From contig VXAU01000197.1 of assembly GCA_013399695.1 (NCBI GenBank), forward strand, positions 3,374,557 to 3,438,556: a stretch of 64,000 nucleotides of DNA. The letters are read 5' to 3'. Origin of the DNA: Formicarius rufipectus. Taxonomy: Eukaryota; Chordata; Aves; Passeriformes; Formicariidae. The notes beneath the pieces were generated by a model, which saw only the letters and a program-made list of their open reading frames with translations, was not told the DNA's origin and did not search any database. Shown here piece after piece: positions 1-10,421 of this stretch (position 1 is the stretch's first letter; each line of letters begins with the position of its first letter). The translations under genes and the position numbers were made by a program.

Positions 1-370
1 ACAGAGTGGGAATGGGGTAGAGCGGGGATGGGATAGAGTGGGAATGGGATAGAGCGGGGATGGGATAGAGCGGGGATAGGATAGAGCAGGGATGGGATAG
101 AGTGGGAATGGGATAGTGCGGGGATGGGATAGTGTGGGGTTGGGATAGAGCAGGGATGGGATAGTGCAGGAATGGGAAAGAGCAGGATGGGATAGTGCAG
201 CAATGGTATACAGTGGCAATGAGATAGTGTGGGGATGGGGTAGTGTGGGAATGGGATAGTGCAGGAATGGGATAGAGCGGGATGGGATAGAGTGAGGATG
301 GGATACAGCGGGAATAGGATAGTGCAGGATGGGATAGAGCGGGAATGGGACAGTGCAGGAATGGGGTCGT
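1..370. repeat. 15-bp minisatellite
   Basis: About two dozen imperfect copies of a G/A-rich unit close to GGGATGGGATAGAGC, with AGTGC and GGGAATGG variants. The array begins before the window and decays near position 370. Short open frames across it are by-products of a 15-bp (5-codon) period and are not genes. Confidence 0.93.
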
Positions 371-924
371 CCCGTCCAGCTGAAGGCCTTCTACTTATGT
401 ACTTATTCTACTTATGTTCCACCCCGGGAACTAAAGCACCACATCCAGATGCCTCCTGTACGTCTCCAGGGATGGATGACTCCACCAGCTCCCCGCGCAG
501 CCCATTCCAGTGTGACTAACCAAACAGTATTTTTTCTAATTCTTTTCTAACATCTAATTTCTAATACCTAATCTGATTTTTTTTCTAATATCTGAATCTC
601 CCCTGTCTCAGCTTGATGCCGTTTCCTCCTTTCCTCTCACAGCTTGATCTTTGAACCTTCCCACTGCTTGTGAGTTAAGCTTTGATGAGAGAGCAAAACT
701 TAAAGAATCCAGCCAAAGGGAACTTTTACAGTTCATGGTTCATATTCCTGCAGGTTCCTTGAGGGTCTCCTTGGTAAAACCAAACACAGTGTACTTGCTT
801 GGAGTAGGAGAGAAAACATAGGGCACTGCAACGCATGGGGATAGAGGAGGAACAGGGAAATGTAGAAGGGATGGACACTCCTGTCACTATGGCCTTTCAT
901 GGAGTTGTAAGGAGTGAGAAAGTC
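371..924. other. unassigned sequence after the minisatellite
   Basis: AT-rich single-copy sequence. I see no exon with credible splice sites and no recognisable repeat. Confidence 0.5.
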
Positions 925-1110
925 CCCCCTGAGCCTCCTCCAGACTAAACAAACCCAGTTTCCTCAGCTGTTCATCATAAGACGTTTTCTAGACAGTCCA
1001 CGAGCCTTGTTGCCCTTCACTGGACACACTGCAGCACTTCAGTGTCCTTTTTAAGGTGAGGGGCCCAACACCAGACACCTCTGCACCTCTGGAGGCCCCT
1101 CACTGTCCCA
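925..1110 (-). mobile_element. CR1 LINE fragment
   Basis: The + strand reads like the antisense of the CR1 3' region: a segment about Cctcctccagactaaac, then a stretch about ttgcccttcactggacacac, then 'gaggggcccaac'. The element therefore lies on the minus strand. It is 5'-truncated and diverged, and the G/C-rich tail to about 1230 is less certain. Confidence 0.8.
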
Positions 1111-1445
1111 TGTGACACATGGAGTGGCTCCTTGGCAGGTTCTCTGGGCAGCAGGGCAGCCCCCAACTGTGAGGGCACCAGAGCTGTCCTGGGGAGGGTT
1201 GAGGCTCAGCTGCTCAGGGGACCATGAGTCCATCCTGCTTAATCACTAAAATCCCATCAAGATGTGTTTCAGTCAGCAGATGATGCTCTCTCTGCAAAGC
1301 CAAAGAACAGCATGTGGTAGCTCAGAAAAAGTATTAAACTGCCTCCAGCATGGCTTAATGAAGTGGCTTTAAGCAGCAGGAGAGTATAATTGAACAGCTT
1401 TCAGGTAAAGAGGGCTATGGTCAAACGGGCTTTCCTTTAACATAC

Positions 1446-1716
1446 CTCGTGACCATATTCCATTTCCATTCTTCATACAAACTGATCTGCATTCACTTGA
1501 GAGTGCAGCAATGAAAGCAAAAGTGGTTTTGTAAGCCTTGGACTCAGGATAGTTCTCTAAGCTCTCAAAACTCTCTTCAAACTTCAGTGGAACAAAGCTG
1601 TTTAAAATTCGACTTTCAAAGAACATCAGAGTTTTGCATATGTCTATAAATACCGAGGTCATGGGTTCACATTGATTTTTAAGGTCTCTGATTTTTTTTA
1701 ATCCAGTATAGTTAAA
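1446..1716 (-). CDS. possible unrecognised exon (open frame ending at a donor)
   Basis: On the minus strand about 90 codons stay open, from just after a TAA at 1717-1719 down to a consensus splice donor (CGAG|gtatgt, exon edge at 1446). The frame contains one ATG with a well-mixed composition following it (begins MTSVFIDICKTLMFFESRIL). It is unusually long for AT-rich sequence here and has mixed, protein-like composition. I see no good upstream acceptor, no homologue I recognise, and no linked second exon. It could be a first or internal exon of a gene reading leftward out of the window, or chance. Confidence 0.22.
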
Positions 1717-1729
1717 TTACTTTTATGGG

Positions 1730-2865
1730 GCCTGCATAATCTTTGGTGGTGCACCCCATAATCTAGAATAAATAAAGGCTTTTTTACATATCTCTGAATG
1801 GAATTTACATGGAAAATATTTAATGGCAGGTGATATACACAAATATAGCTTACTTCTTGTTAATTTTCTACAGACGCAGACACAAAATACAAAGTTTTAC
1901 AAGAGTGGCTGAACTCTGCTGTAATTTTTGCTTTATTTGCTAGTGTAATGCCAATCCAGATGTTGCATAAGATTTTCTTGGAAAAATCACAGGCATGTTG
2001 AATTTGCCTTCCCTTTTTGGGACAACTTGGCTTTGTGTGGTTTGCAGCATTTTTGCTGAGCGCCTCTAGGTGTCAGGATTAGGTTTTCTTCATATTTCCT
2101 ATCTCTTGACTTAGGTCGACTGTGAACAAACTTAGCAACTCTCTGACACAGGTAAACACACAAAGTAAAAGGCAGCAGGTACAAAGTGTTTGAAGGTGCA
2201 GGTGGGGAATGGTACAAAAGGTGGTACTGGGGATAAACAGTCACAGAGCTGAAAAAACATATTTGAATATAACAGCTGTATTAATAGGAAAGAAAATATT
2301 TTTTTAACTGTAAATGGAGGAAATTATATATGCAGGCAGGCAGTGGAACGGAACATTATTGTGCTTCCCAGTTAAAGTAACGATTGTGGAAACGTCCCTG
2401 GAAGCCAAGTTCCAGCAGGAACAGGTTCCACACACTTGGGGTTCAAGGCAACACAGGAAATTGCTCTAAAAGGCTTGAGAGAAAATCAGTCATTTTCAGG
2501 ATAGCTATGTAAAACAAGTCACATAGCAGCAAGATTCAATCAAAATATGTAATCAAAAGTAAAACTTCAGTTATTTTTTCACCAAGTAAAATGTATCTTA
2601 CTCTGGGTTTCATTAAGAAACTGTACACTTGAAAGATGCATAGGGCAATGATGAATGGCAGATGTAGATCTACTTTTTTTCAAAAAACAAAAAAATAAGC
2701 AATTTACTGTCATTTAAGCAACTTGTATTGCTAATTCAGTATCTCTAGATTTCTTATCCAGCACTGAAATGAAACTCTTTAAATACATGAGGAATGTTAT
2801 GCATGAGATTATTATGCTCAGTTTCCAAAAGTAACATATTTAGAATTTGTTGAACACGTTTTGAG
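1730..2865. other. unassigned AT-rich sequence
   Basis: No recognised gene or repeat. A minus-strand open frame around 1987-2140 follows a pyrimidine-rich acceptor (tgtgtcag|AGAGTT) and ends at a TGA. It has no partner exon, so I do not call it. Confidence 0.4.
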
Positions 2866-2869
2866 AAGA

Positions 2870-3475
2870 TGAAGTCTGTACCACACAATCCCACAATGGG
2901 TCGGGTTGGAAGGGACCACAGTGGGTCATCTGGTTCAACCTCCCTGCTCAAGCAGGGTCATCCCAGAGCACATGGCAAAGGATTGTGTCCAGACAGTCCT
3001 GGAGTATCTTCAGTGAGAAAGATTCCGCACCCTCTCCAGGCAATCTGTTGAAGTGCATGGCCACTGCACAGTAAAGAAGTTCTTTCTTATTTTTAGGTGG
3101 AACTTCCTGGGCATCAGTTTCTGCCCATTGTCACTTGTCATATTACTTGGCATCCCTGAGCAGAGCCTGGTCTATCTTCTGATACCTCCCTGCAGACACT
3201 GATAGACCTGGATGACGTCCCCTCCCAGTTATCTCTCCTTGAGCCTCTCCTCATCACAGAGCTGCCTCAGTCCCTTCATCACCTCTGCAGTCTCCACTGC
3301 ACTCACACCATGTCTCTCTTGTCCTGAGGAGCCCAGAACCGGACACAGCACTCCAGATGTGCCTCACAAGGGCTGAGTAGAGGGGCAGGATCACCTTCGT
3401 GACCTGCTGGCAATGCTTTTCCTAATGCCTCCCAGAATACTTCTTTGTACCCCTAAACCCCTGTAAGTAGAGAAC
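2870..3475 (-). mobile_element. CR1 LINE 3' region
   Basis: The + strand carries the typical antisense CR1 series: 'ggttggaagggaccac', 'ctggttcaacctccctgctc', 'acagtaaagaagttcttt', 'gagcccagaaccggacacag' and 'ctgagtagaggggcaggatc'. About 600 bp of a minus-strand CR1, 5'-truncated. Divergence is high enough that its frames are broken. Confidence 0.93.
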
Positions 3476-3479
3476 TCCT

Positions 3480-4450
3480 CTCTACCTTACCCAGATAATA
3501 TTGTCTTGTAGTTTTTCCATAAAATTATAGGCAACAGATTGGCGACTCCCAGCTGGGACACAGAAGGGACTTCTTTGGAAGCCCAGATCCTAAAACCCCC
3601 AAAACACAGAAGGGTAAGGCAAACAGCTCTTTTTAGTTATTGTTTGCTATCAATTGTGTTGAGATCCCTTAGCTATTGTACAGTATTGGCTGTTCAGCTG
3701 TTGTTTCTTCCTGTCTGAGGGGTTAAACAACCCCGACTCGGAAAGGTGAGACGTCAGCAAGGGTTTTAGTCGGAGAAGAAACAGGAAAGCTATTTGGGTG
3801 CCCCTGTGGCAGCGTGATTTAGCCAGCATTTCGCTGTGTGTCATTTCGGGTACAGTTTGAGTCCAGCCTGTTGTGGAGGGAGCAGTGCTTTGTGCAGCTC
3901 CCTGACCGGTTTTTTTCACAGTTTCCGCGTTGCAGGGGGGAAGTTCCTCCCTGCCTGCAAGCGCCAGGAACGCCCTGCTGCGATTTTGGCCTCAAAGCCA
4001 TCGGTGGTGTGGTTCCCTTCGCAGCTTTTGTGTTGCGGGCAGCGCAGTGCCCCGGGCCCGTCCGAGCGTGGGCAGCATCGCTGGGCGCGGAGATAGCCGA
4101 GGGAAGGAAAGCTCCCCCCACGGGTTTCCAAGTGCGGGAATTTGCTGTGTAAGACAAAGGAAACTACTCAGGCTAAGAGGTGTTAGAGGCACACCAAGTG
4201 CTTAAGTGCCTCGAGACCCAGAGGCCAGATCAGCTTCCGTGAGAGACAAAAAGTTTTCGTTGTTTTGAAAGTTTTTCTCTGATGTTTTACTGCAATCCAG
4301 ATTGAAAGAGACCCCTACGGGATCTCCCCTTGTTCTGGTATTGCGACACTGGTGTGGATTAACTGGTCCTGAGCCACGGTTTACAAGGCAGGAATTGATC
4401 GAGTTAAGCATACGCATCGGGCCCCTGCATAAATTAGGTAAAACAGAAAC
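3480..4450. other. unassigned, locally G/C-rich sequence
   Basis: Moderately G/C-rich at 3880-4160, leading into the CpG island that follows. Several overlapping open frames occur on both strands here, as expected from base composition. None shows paired splice sites or a family I recognise. Confidence 0.4.
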
Positions 4451-4549
4451 CTGCCCAAAGTTCGAATTTTTTTAAAACTGAAACAGCATTACAGAGTATT
4501 TCTTTGCGGAAAGAAACGGAACGCAGTTTTACATGCAGGGTTATTTTTA

Positions 4550-4880
4550 CACTAGCTGAGGACAGTGTGAGCGCTGCAGGGCTGGCGCGGCGACGCTCCG
4601 GGCGCGCTGCCCGCGGACACAGCGCGGCTGCCAGCGGGATCGGGATCGGCGGGCGGGGCAAGGACCGAGCCGACCTCGGCCGTGCAGCCAACCCGGAGAG
4701 GCTACTGCGGCTGCATGCTGCAAGGGAGTAATCGTGGAGAACCGAGCCGGCCACTCGGCGGAGTCCTCTGAGCGCGGGGCGGGGACTGGGGCTACGGTCG
4801 GCACGCAGAGACGCGACACTGCGGGTTGGCAGCAGCAACCAGCTGCCCCCCCGTCGGAACGGGGGGTGGGGGGGAGCTGA
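4550..4880. promoter_or_regulatory. CpG island 1
   Basis: Dense CpG (gcgcggcgacgctccgggcg and similar) in an otherwise CpG-poor neighbourhood, ending in a C-run/G-run hairpin at 4847-4866. It is a likely promoter, either for an upstream or alternative STX2 5' exon or for a divergent minus-strand transcript. I cannot decide which. A KDRADLG peptide in one frame superficially resembles the syntaxin N-terminus but has no ATG in front. Confidence 0.55.
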
Positions 4881-5384
4881 GAGAATTCTGACTTACAACA
4901 AAGGAGACAGATGGGAGTTTCAACTCCTGGGAAGAAAATCTTTGCCTTCTTAACTCTTCTTTTTGTTTTGAGAATCCAGCACGCCGGTTTGGGTCTGGTC
5001 CGGGACCGCCGAAGTCCGGGACTGGCTCCGCACGCCCCGCTTGTGAACCCGCCCCGCTGACACCCCCTCGTTACTGATCACCTCCCTCCCTTGCAAAGTT
5101 ACTGGCAAAGTCGGAAGGGGGTGGGGTACAAACTCTGCTGTAGTTACAAGCACCATTGTTTTCTAAGTTCTTTTTACTGTTAGCTTACTTTTAAACAGGC
5201 CAGAAAAGAAGAACTGAAAAAGACTCCAAATAGGTGGCTAATCTAATTTGAATAACGTTGTCAAAACACCAAATAGTACAGTATCATTGTATTTCAGTTG
5301 CCTTTCATTATTTTTTCTTACTGTTCAACTGATTGTTAGCCTCCTTAAACATGTCTGAGTGAGACTGAGTTTTTTCTTTCCCTC

Positions 5385-5635
5385 CTCCCCCGCCAGCTCT
5401 GTGGTGTCAGCAAACTTGCTGAGGAGGCACCTGCCCCTTCATCTCAGTCATCGATGAATAAGTTAAAGAATACTGGGTCAGTATTGAACCCTGGGGGTCA
5501 CCACTAAGGACAGACCTCCAAGTACACCCTGTGCTACAGATTACAGCTCTCTGGGTTGGGCCATTCAGCCAGTTCTCCATCCACCTCACTGTTCCCTCAT
5601 CCAGTCCAGACCATCTGAGTTTGCCCATGATTGAA
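5385..5635 (-). mobile_element. CR1 LINE fragment, reverse transcriptase region
   Basis: The minus strand translates to a degraded CR1 reverse-transcriptase segment. The recognisable landmarks are 'WMENWLNGPTQRAVI', 'WRSVLSGDPQGSIL' and the tail upstream of the ADD-type active-site region, which is lost. The + strand reads 'gtgtcagcaaacttgctgag' at one end. This is a transposon relic, not a host gene. Confidence 0.93.
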
Positions 5636-5639
5636 CTGA

Positions 5640-6270
5640 GCAGTAATTACAGGTCTATACAGTCTAAAGCACTACTCTTTAGCAGGCACCCAAGAACACA
5701 ACAGCACTGAGGATCATCTACATCCCAAGCTCTATTTCCTGCAAAGTCCCAAGCCTTTAAGACAAAGTTGGTTTTGTACAGATTTAGGACTTTGGTAAGG
5801 TTTTGGTGTTTTACCGGAGCCCTAAGCAGCAACGTGTGCCAACATGCATTAATTCAAGAGTTAGTCACCTTCTGCTCCATGGTACATAAGCATACAGCTT
5901 CCCTTTAATTTCCAGTCATGAATCCAGTATGGATCGCTCCAAGCTGTTCTGTGTGAAGAACTGAACAGAAGCCAGAACTGAAACAAGAAAATAATATTAG
6001 ACAGTCAAGGGATGAGTCTGGAGCAGCAGTGACATCCACAAGCCCTGCCCTGGACATTTTTGGACTAAACATGAATTCCATGGTCTCCAAGCATAGCCTA
6101 CCCACATCAACCAGGAAAGAATTAAAATAATCATACTGCACCTTTTTACAACTCTTTCTCTCACGACAGCACCCCCCACAATGTGTTACAATTTCTCCTG
6201 GGCATCTGCTCAGCAGCACTACTTCCCTGGGATGGGAATTCCTGTGGTACCTGAGTTTTCCTACATCGAG
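5640..6270. other. unassigned sequence upstream of CpG island 2
   Basis: No recognisable gene or named repeat. The minus-strand frames that run into the next interval are produced by the short tandem units there. Confidence 0.4.
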
Positions 6271-6273
6271 TTG

Positions 6274-6441
6274 TTTCCCCTGATACACATCCCAGGAACC
6301 ATAGAGCAGTTTGGGGTGGAAGGGACCCCAGGATTTCCCTCTCCTCGTACACATCCCAGGAACCACAGAGGGCTGGAAGCGACCCCATGGTTTCCCCCTC
6401 CTCGTACACACCCACAGCGGCCTGGAAGGGACCTCTGGGGA
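6274..6441. repeat. three-unit tandem repeat, about 57 bp
   Basis: Three diverged copies (starting near 6274, 6334 and 6391) of a unit running from 'tttccc' through 'tacacatcccaggaacca' to 'ctggaagggacccca'. The end of the unit resembles the CR1 terminus ('ggttggaagggacc'), so the array may have grown from a CR1 tail. Confidence 0.75.
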
Positions 6442-7150
6442 TCCCGCAGCGCGGAGTCACCTGGAAGCGTCCAGGTGGGGGAGTTTGAGTCCCTGCAGCG
6501 CGGCCTTGCTGTGCCGGTGTCCCGGTGCTGTGCCGGTGCCCCGATGCTGCACAGCCTGCCTTGGTGCTGTGCCGGTGTCCCGGTGCCGAGCCACGTCCCC
6601 GAGGCAATGCCGGGCCGCCTCAGGGGGGCGATGGCCGCGGCTCGGCGGGCGGAGAGCATCGCGGGGCGGGGCGGGGTGTGGGGGAGAGGCGGCAGCGAGC
6701 CAAGGCCAGACAGAGAGCGGCGCAGCGGGCTCGGTGCGGGCCCGGGCTGCGAGGGCCGCCCCAGGCACGCCGCGGCCACCGCGGGGCGGGCCGGGCCNGG
6801 GGAGATTGAGGGGGAAGCTGAGGGGGAGATTGAGGAGGTTGAGGGGGGAAGTTGAGGGGAGGTTGAAGGCGAGGCGCGGGAGAGAGGCCGCAGTGTCCGC
6901 CCGAGGCAGCGCTCAGGGCTGTCCATGATCCCTGCGCGCTGGCAGGGCCGCTGCTCCCCCTGCGGGGATGTGGCAGCGGAGTCGGACCGGCCCCCGTGTT
7001 TACAGCCCCATTCCTCCGTGTTTACAGCCCCCCCTTTGTCTCGGAGGACAAAGCCTACAGCGGGTGATGTTTTCGGGCCGCCCCTCGGTGCTCTCGGGTG
7101 GGTTTGTCGCCCCGAGAGCTGCTCGGCGTCGGTAGAGCTGTCTCTGCCGG
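6430..7150. promoter_or_regulatory. CpG island 2, probable STX2 promoter region
   Basis: The strongest CpG-rich block upstream of the STX2 exons. It contains a short GTGCTGTGCCGGTGTCCCG-type repeat (about 6505-6595), an N at 6798, a G-rich array directly after it, and three exact TGTTTACA octamers at 6997, 7019 and 7165. It is the nearest island 5' of exon 2, hence the best candidate for the STX2 transcription start. The first coding exon could not be read. Long frames on both strands across the island are compositional. Confidence 0.6.
6799..6880 (+). repeat. G-rich array next to the gap base
   Basis: Repeats of a GGGGGAGATTGA / GGGGGAAGCTGA kind with a period near 12 bp, directly after N6798. 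Runs of four to six G make quadruplex formation and sequencing failure likely. Confidence 0.7.
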
Positions 7151-7249
7151 GTTTATTCTCCGCGTGTTTACAAAATGCTAGCTGGCAGTGTTTATGCTCT
7201 CTTTTCCTTTCCCTTATTTGTGCTTTGGAAACGGTATACTAAAAAAAGA

Positions 7250-9884
7250 AGGGAAGGTTCAGGGAGGAGGTACCATCAGTGTGTCTGCAACAGGATATGA
7301 CCTGTGTGAAATAAAAGGATATTTGACTCTGGGTTCTTGGGGTTGTTTTTCCCTTTCCTGAAAAGAAATGGAGAGCACACAGGAGTTCCTGAAATGGAAA
7401 TGGAGAGCACGCAGGAGTTCCTGTGGTAGTTCCAGGCCTCTACATACAAGTAGAAGCTGGCCTGTGTTGAGCTGCATCTAAGGCTCGTTCACCTTAAGAA
7501 TAACCATCCTATCTCCTGAGTCACTAAATACATTTTGGAAGCTCCATCTGTGGTGATGGAATTACAAGTCTCTTTGTTTTCCTATCGGAAAGGATGAATT
7601 AACATCTGAAAAGTTTTAGTGTGATTAAATTACAGTAACTCTACCGGGAGTGGTGTTGTGGAGTCATACCAGAAAAAAGTGTAATTTTTTTCAGTTATAC
7701 TCGTTCCCTTCTCCTGTTTGTAAACATGTCCAGGTTGTGGGAATGCGTGCCAAATTTCAGTGATGATGCCCGCTTGCCATTTAGAGGAAGCAACAAATAA
7801 TGATCCAAATTTGTTTTTCACTCTATAATGCTAAACCTGTATACTTAATTCTGACTGAGGGGAAGCAGTAGTGGTCTGTTGTATGGGTTTTTAATTAAAG
7901 CAACCAACCCCACACCCTGACAACTCCCCGTTGATATTGTTAGAGGTGTTTAAAGCAACTGTGTAAAGCTGGTTTTTAAACCAGCTTTATTATTTAACAT
8001 CTGAAAAGTACTGCAGCAAACTACTGCTTTAACAACTGCAGCAAGGTACTTTAAACACTATGGTCTGAAATAATGTATGAACCTTTATTTGCTTATTTTC
8101 CAAACTGTTTGAGTTTGGTTCGTGCAGTTTCACCGTATTTTATTTGGGTAAATGAAATAGTGAAAAGTGGAGCATAGATATTGTGGTTTTCAAACAGGCC
8201 TAGGCTTGCAAAATCTTCAGGAATAACTATGGCTTGCCTCTTTTCCTTAATATAAGGATTTCATTATGTGTTGCTTTGATCATTTGTTACCTGTACATGC
8301 TATCCACTCTGTTTCCCCCAAAGAACTAGGGTGGTACAATTACTTTAAGAGATCCCTGTGCTTTAGTCAGTCCGCACTGACCTGTTTTAACTGATCACAG
8401 TTAAAGGGAATACTCCTTAGCAGAAATGTTAATTTAACATGTGTCTGTTTGTATGTTCCTGGATTTTTTTGGACAACCAACAAGCTAATTTGTCACAGAA
8501 GCTGTAAGTTTTTCCTAATTTCCCTTTACAAAGAAGAGTGAGAAATGTTACCTGTCAGTGTTTATAGTTCATTAACATAAAATTACCTGTTTATATTTTT
8601 AATAGGCTATATTTGGGCAGTTAAACAGTGCTAAAGAATTGCTGGAGAAAGAAGCTGTTGAGGGCGTGCAGATTATATAGCCTTTAGATAATGTTGCTTC
8701 CTCTTGATTTCTTAACTAGAAGTTTTGTAAAGTACAAGCTTCTTCAGAAGATAGCAATCATAATGGTATTTGTTTAACTTCAGAAAATTATTCTCATGTC
8801 ATTCTGAACTATTCCAAGCAGGCCAAAATGAACTTCTTGCAGCTTGAATTGTTCTTTAATACAATGAATTGGAGACTTTGATCAAATTCCAGACTGATTT
8901 TAGTTATTTTGAGCACAAATTAGTCTAAAATTTCTCTCTGATCCAATACACTGTTTTCAGCAGTGGTTTATAGTAAATATTGAGGGAAGGAAAAAAATGA
9001 ATAGTACATAGCCATGATTCCAAAATAGCTGCCATTGGTTTGCAGACAAAAAGTAACTCTTGGAAGGATTTCAAAAAGCTGTAGAATCTGTGCTTAGTCA
9101 TCCAGATAGTGAAATGTGTCAAGTATGAAAAGCACATGGGTTAAGTATTAAAAGCAGATGTGTCAAATATTACAAATATGTCATAATTAAAAACAGCTGT
9201 CATTTTGAAAAAGACTGTTAATAAAACTCATTCACACTTTTTTGTTATTGTTGTTAAATCCTTTAAGACAGATAAGATGTAAACATCTGTTCAGGTGTGA
9301 TGTTTTAGATCTCAGGTTTGGGTTGCACTGTCCATATGGCTCCAAAATTACCTCATTGTTAGATGATGAAAATACGTTGAAATCCATTTTTCGTGCTTGA
9401 TCAGTGACTCATTTAATATACTTGATTTTTATATTCCTTTACTCTTGAGTGTTAATGCAGATGTCTTGCAGATGTCCTGCAGACATCTCTTGGGCCCTCT
9501 GTGAGCCCTCCTGATACAAAACAATTTCTGGACACACTGATGGTGTCGGGAGAAGCTGTAACACTCTCTAACGTGCTCCTTGGGTCTGGTTCACTGGGAT
9601 AATAGTCAGTTATTATCCCTGCAGCCTTCCAGAGGAACCCGTGTGATCTGGACTGAGAAAGAACTAACCTTGAATGGCATTTCAAGGGCAAGTAATAGTC
9701 ACGTTTTTCAGTCAAACACTGTTTGCCGTTTCAAAGGTCAGTAATTATTAAGATATCTCCAGCTAGACTTATTTCTGCAATTCTCTTAAGGTATTGGAGG
9801 GGACAGAAGTTTCATGGGGATAGCTTGTGCTTGGAGCTGAGAAATGGTACTGTCTGAATATCTGGATTCTGTCATATAAACCAA
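7250..9884. other. STX2: STX2 intron 1, first part
   Basis: AT-rich non-coding sequence between the putative promoter island and the LTR. No exon or repeat is recognised beyond the small duplication at 7365. Assignment to intron 1 depends on exon 1 lying in CpG island 2. Confidence 0.5.
7365..7423. repeat. 32-bp tandem duplication
   Basis: A unit beginning GAAATGGAGAGCAC occurs at 7365-7396 and again from 7397. The copies differ by one base over the shared 27 bp, so the duplication is recent. Confidence 0.85.
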
Positions 9885-10421
9885 TGTTGTGGTATAACCC
9901 CAGCTGGCACCCAGAGCAGCACACAGCTGTTCCCTCACTCACCCTGCTGGGATGGGGGTGAGAATTGCAAAAGTGAGAAAACTCCTGGCTTGAGATAAAC
10001 ACAGTTTAGTAGGTAAAGCAAAAGCTGCAGACAAGCAAAGGAAAACAAGGAATTAATTCCCCACTTCCAATGGGCAGGCCATCCCTGGGAAAGCAGGGCT
10101 CTGTCACACATGACAGGGACTTAGGAAGGCAAAATGCTGTAACACCAAAGGTACCCCCCTTCCTTCTTTTTCCCCTGTCTTTATACACTGAGCACGATGC
10201 TACGTGGTTTGGAATATCCTTTGGGTCCCTCCTGCCTGTGCCCCCTCCCAGCCTCGTCATTGGTGAGGTGGGGAGCAGAAAAGCCCTTGACTCTGTAAGT
10301 TCTGCTCAGCAGTAACTGAATCATCCCTGTGTCATCACCACTGTCCCAGCAGAAATCCCCAACACAGCCCATACCAGTTACTCTGAAGAAAGTTAGCTCT
10401 GTCCCAAGCAAAACTAGTACA
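9885..10421 (-). mobile_element. solo LTR, avian ERVL-type
   Basis: A 537-bp element starting TGTTGTGG and ending GTACA on the + strand. The minus strand begins TGTACTAGTTTTGCTTGGGA and continues with landmarks typical of a common avian endogenous retrovirus LTR (tatgggctgtgttggggatt, then gatgacacagggatga). A TATA box (gtgtataaag on the minus strand) is near the middle. The flanking 5-mers are accaa and aacaa, an imperfect 5-bp target duplication. No internal retroviral genes are present, so it is a recombined single LTR lying antisense to STX2. Confidence 0.88.

Noticed and set aside
4663..4690. KDRADLGRA-like peptide resembling the syntaxin N-terminus (M-R-D-R-L-x-D-L)
   Set aside because: No ATG at the right place, no donor directly after it, and the match is short. 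Considered as STX2 exon 1 but not supported.
5407..5628. Minus-strand 73-codon frame as a host gene
   Set aside because: The peptide is a CR1 reverse-transcriptase fragment.
6181..6926. Open frames of more than 200 codons on both strands across CpG island 2
   Set aside because: They overlap each other, run through an N, and consist of Arg/Gly/Pro/Ala-rich translation of repeats. G/C-rich sequence has few stop codons.
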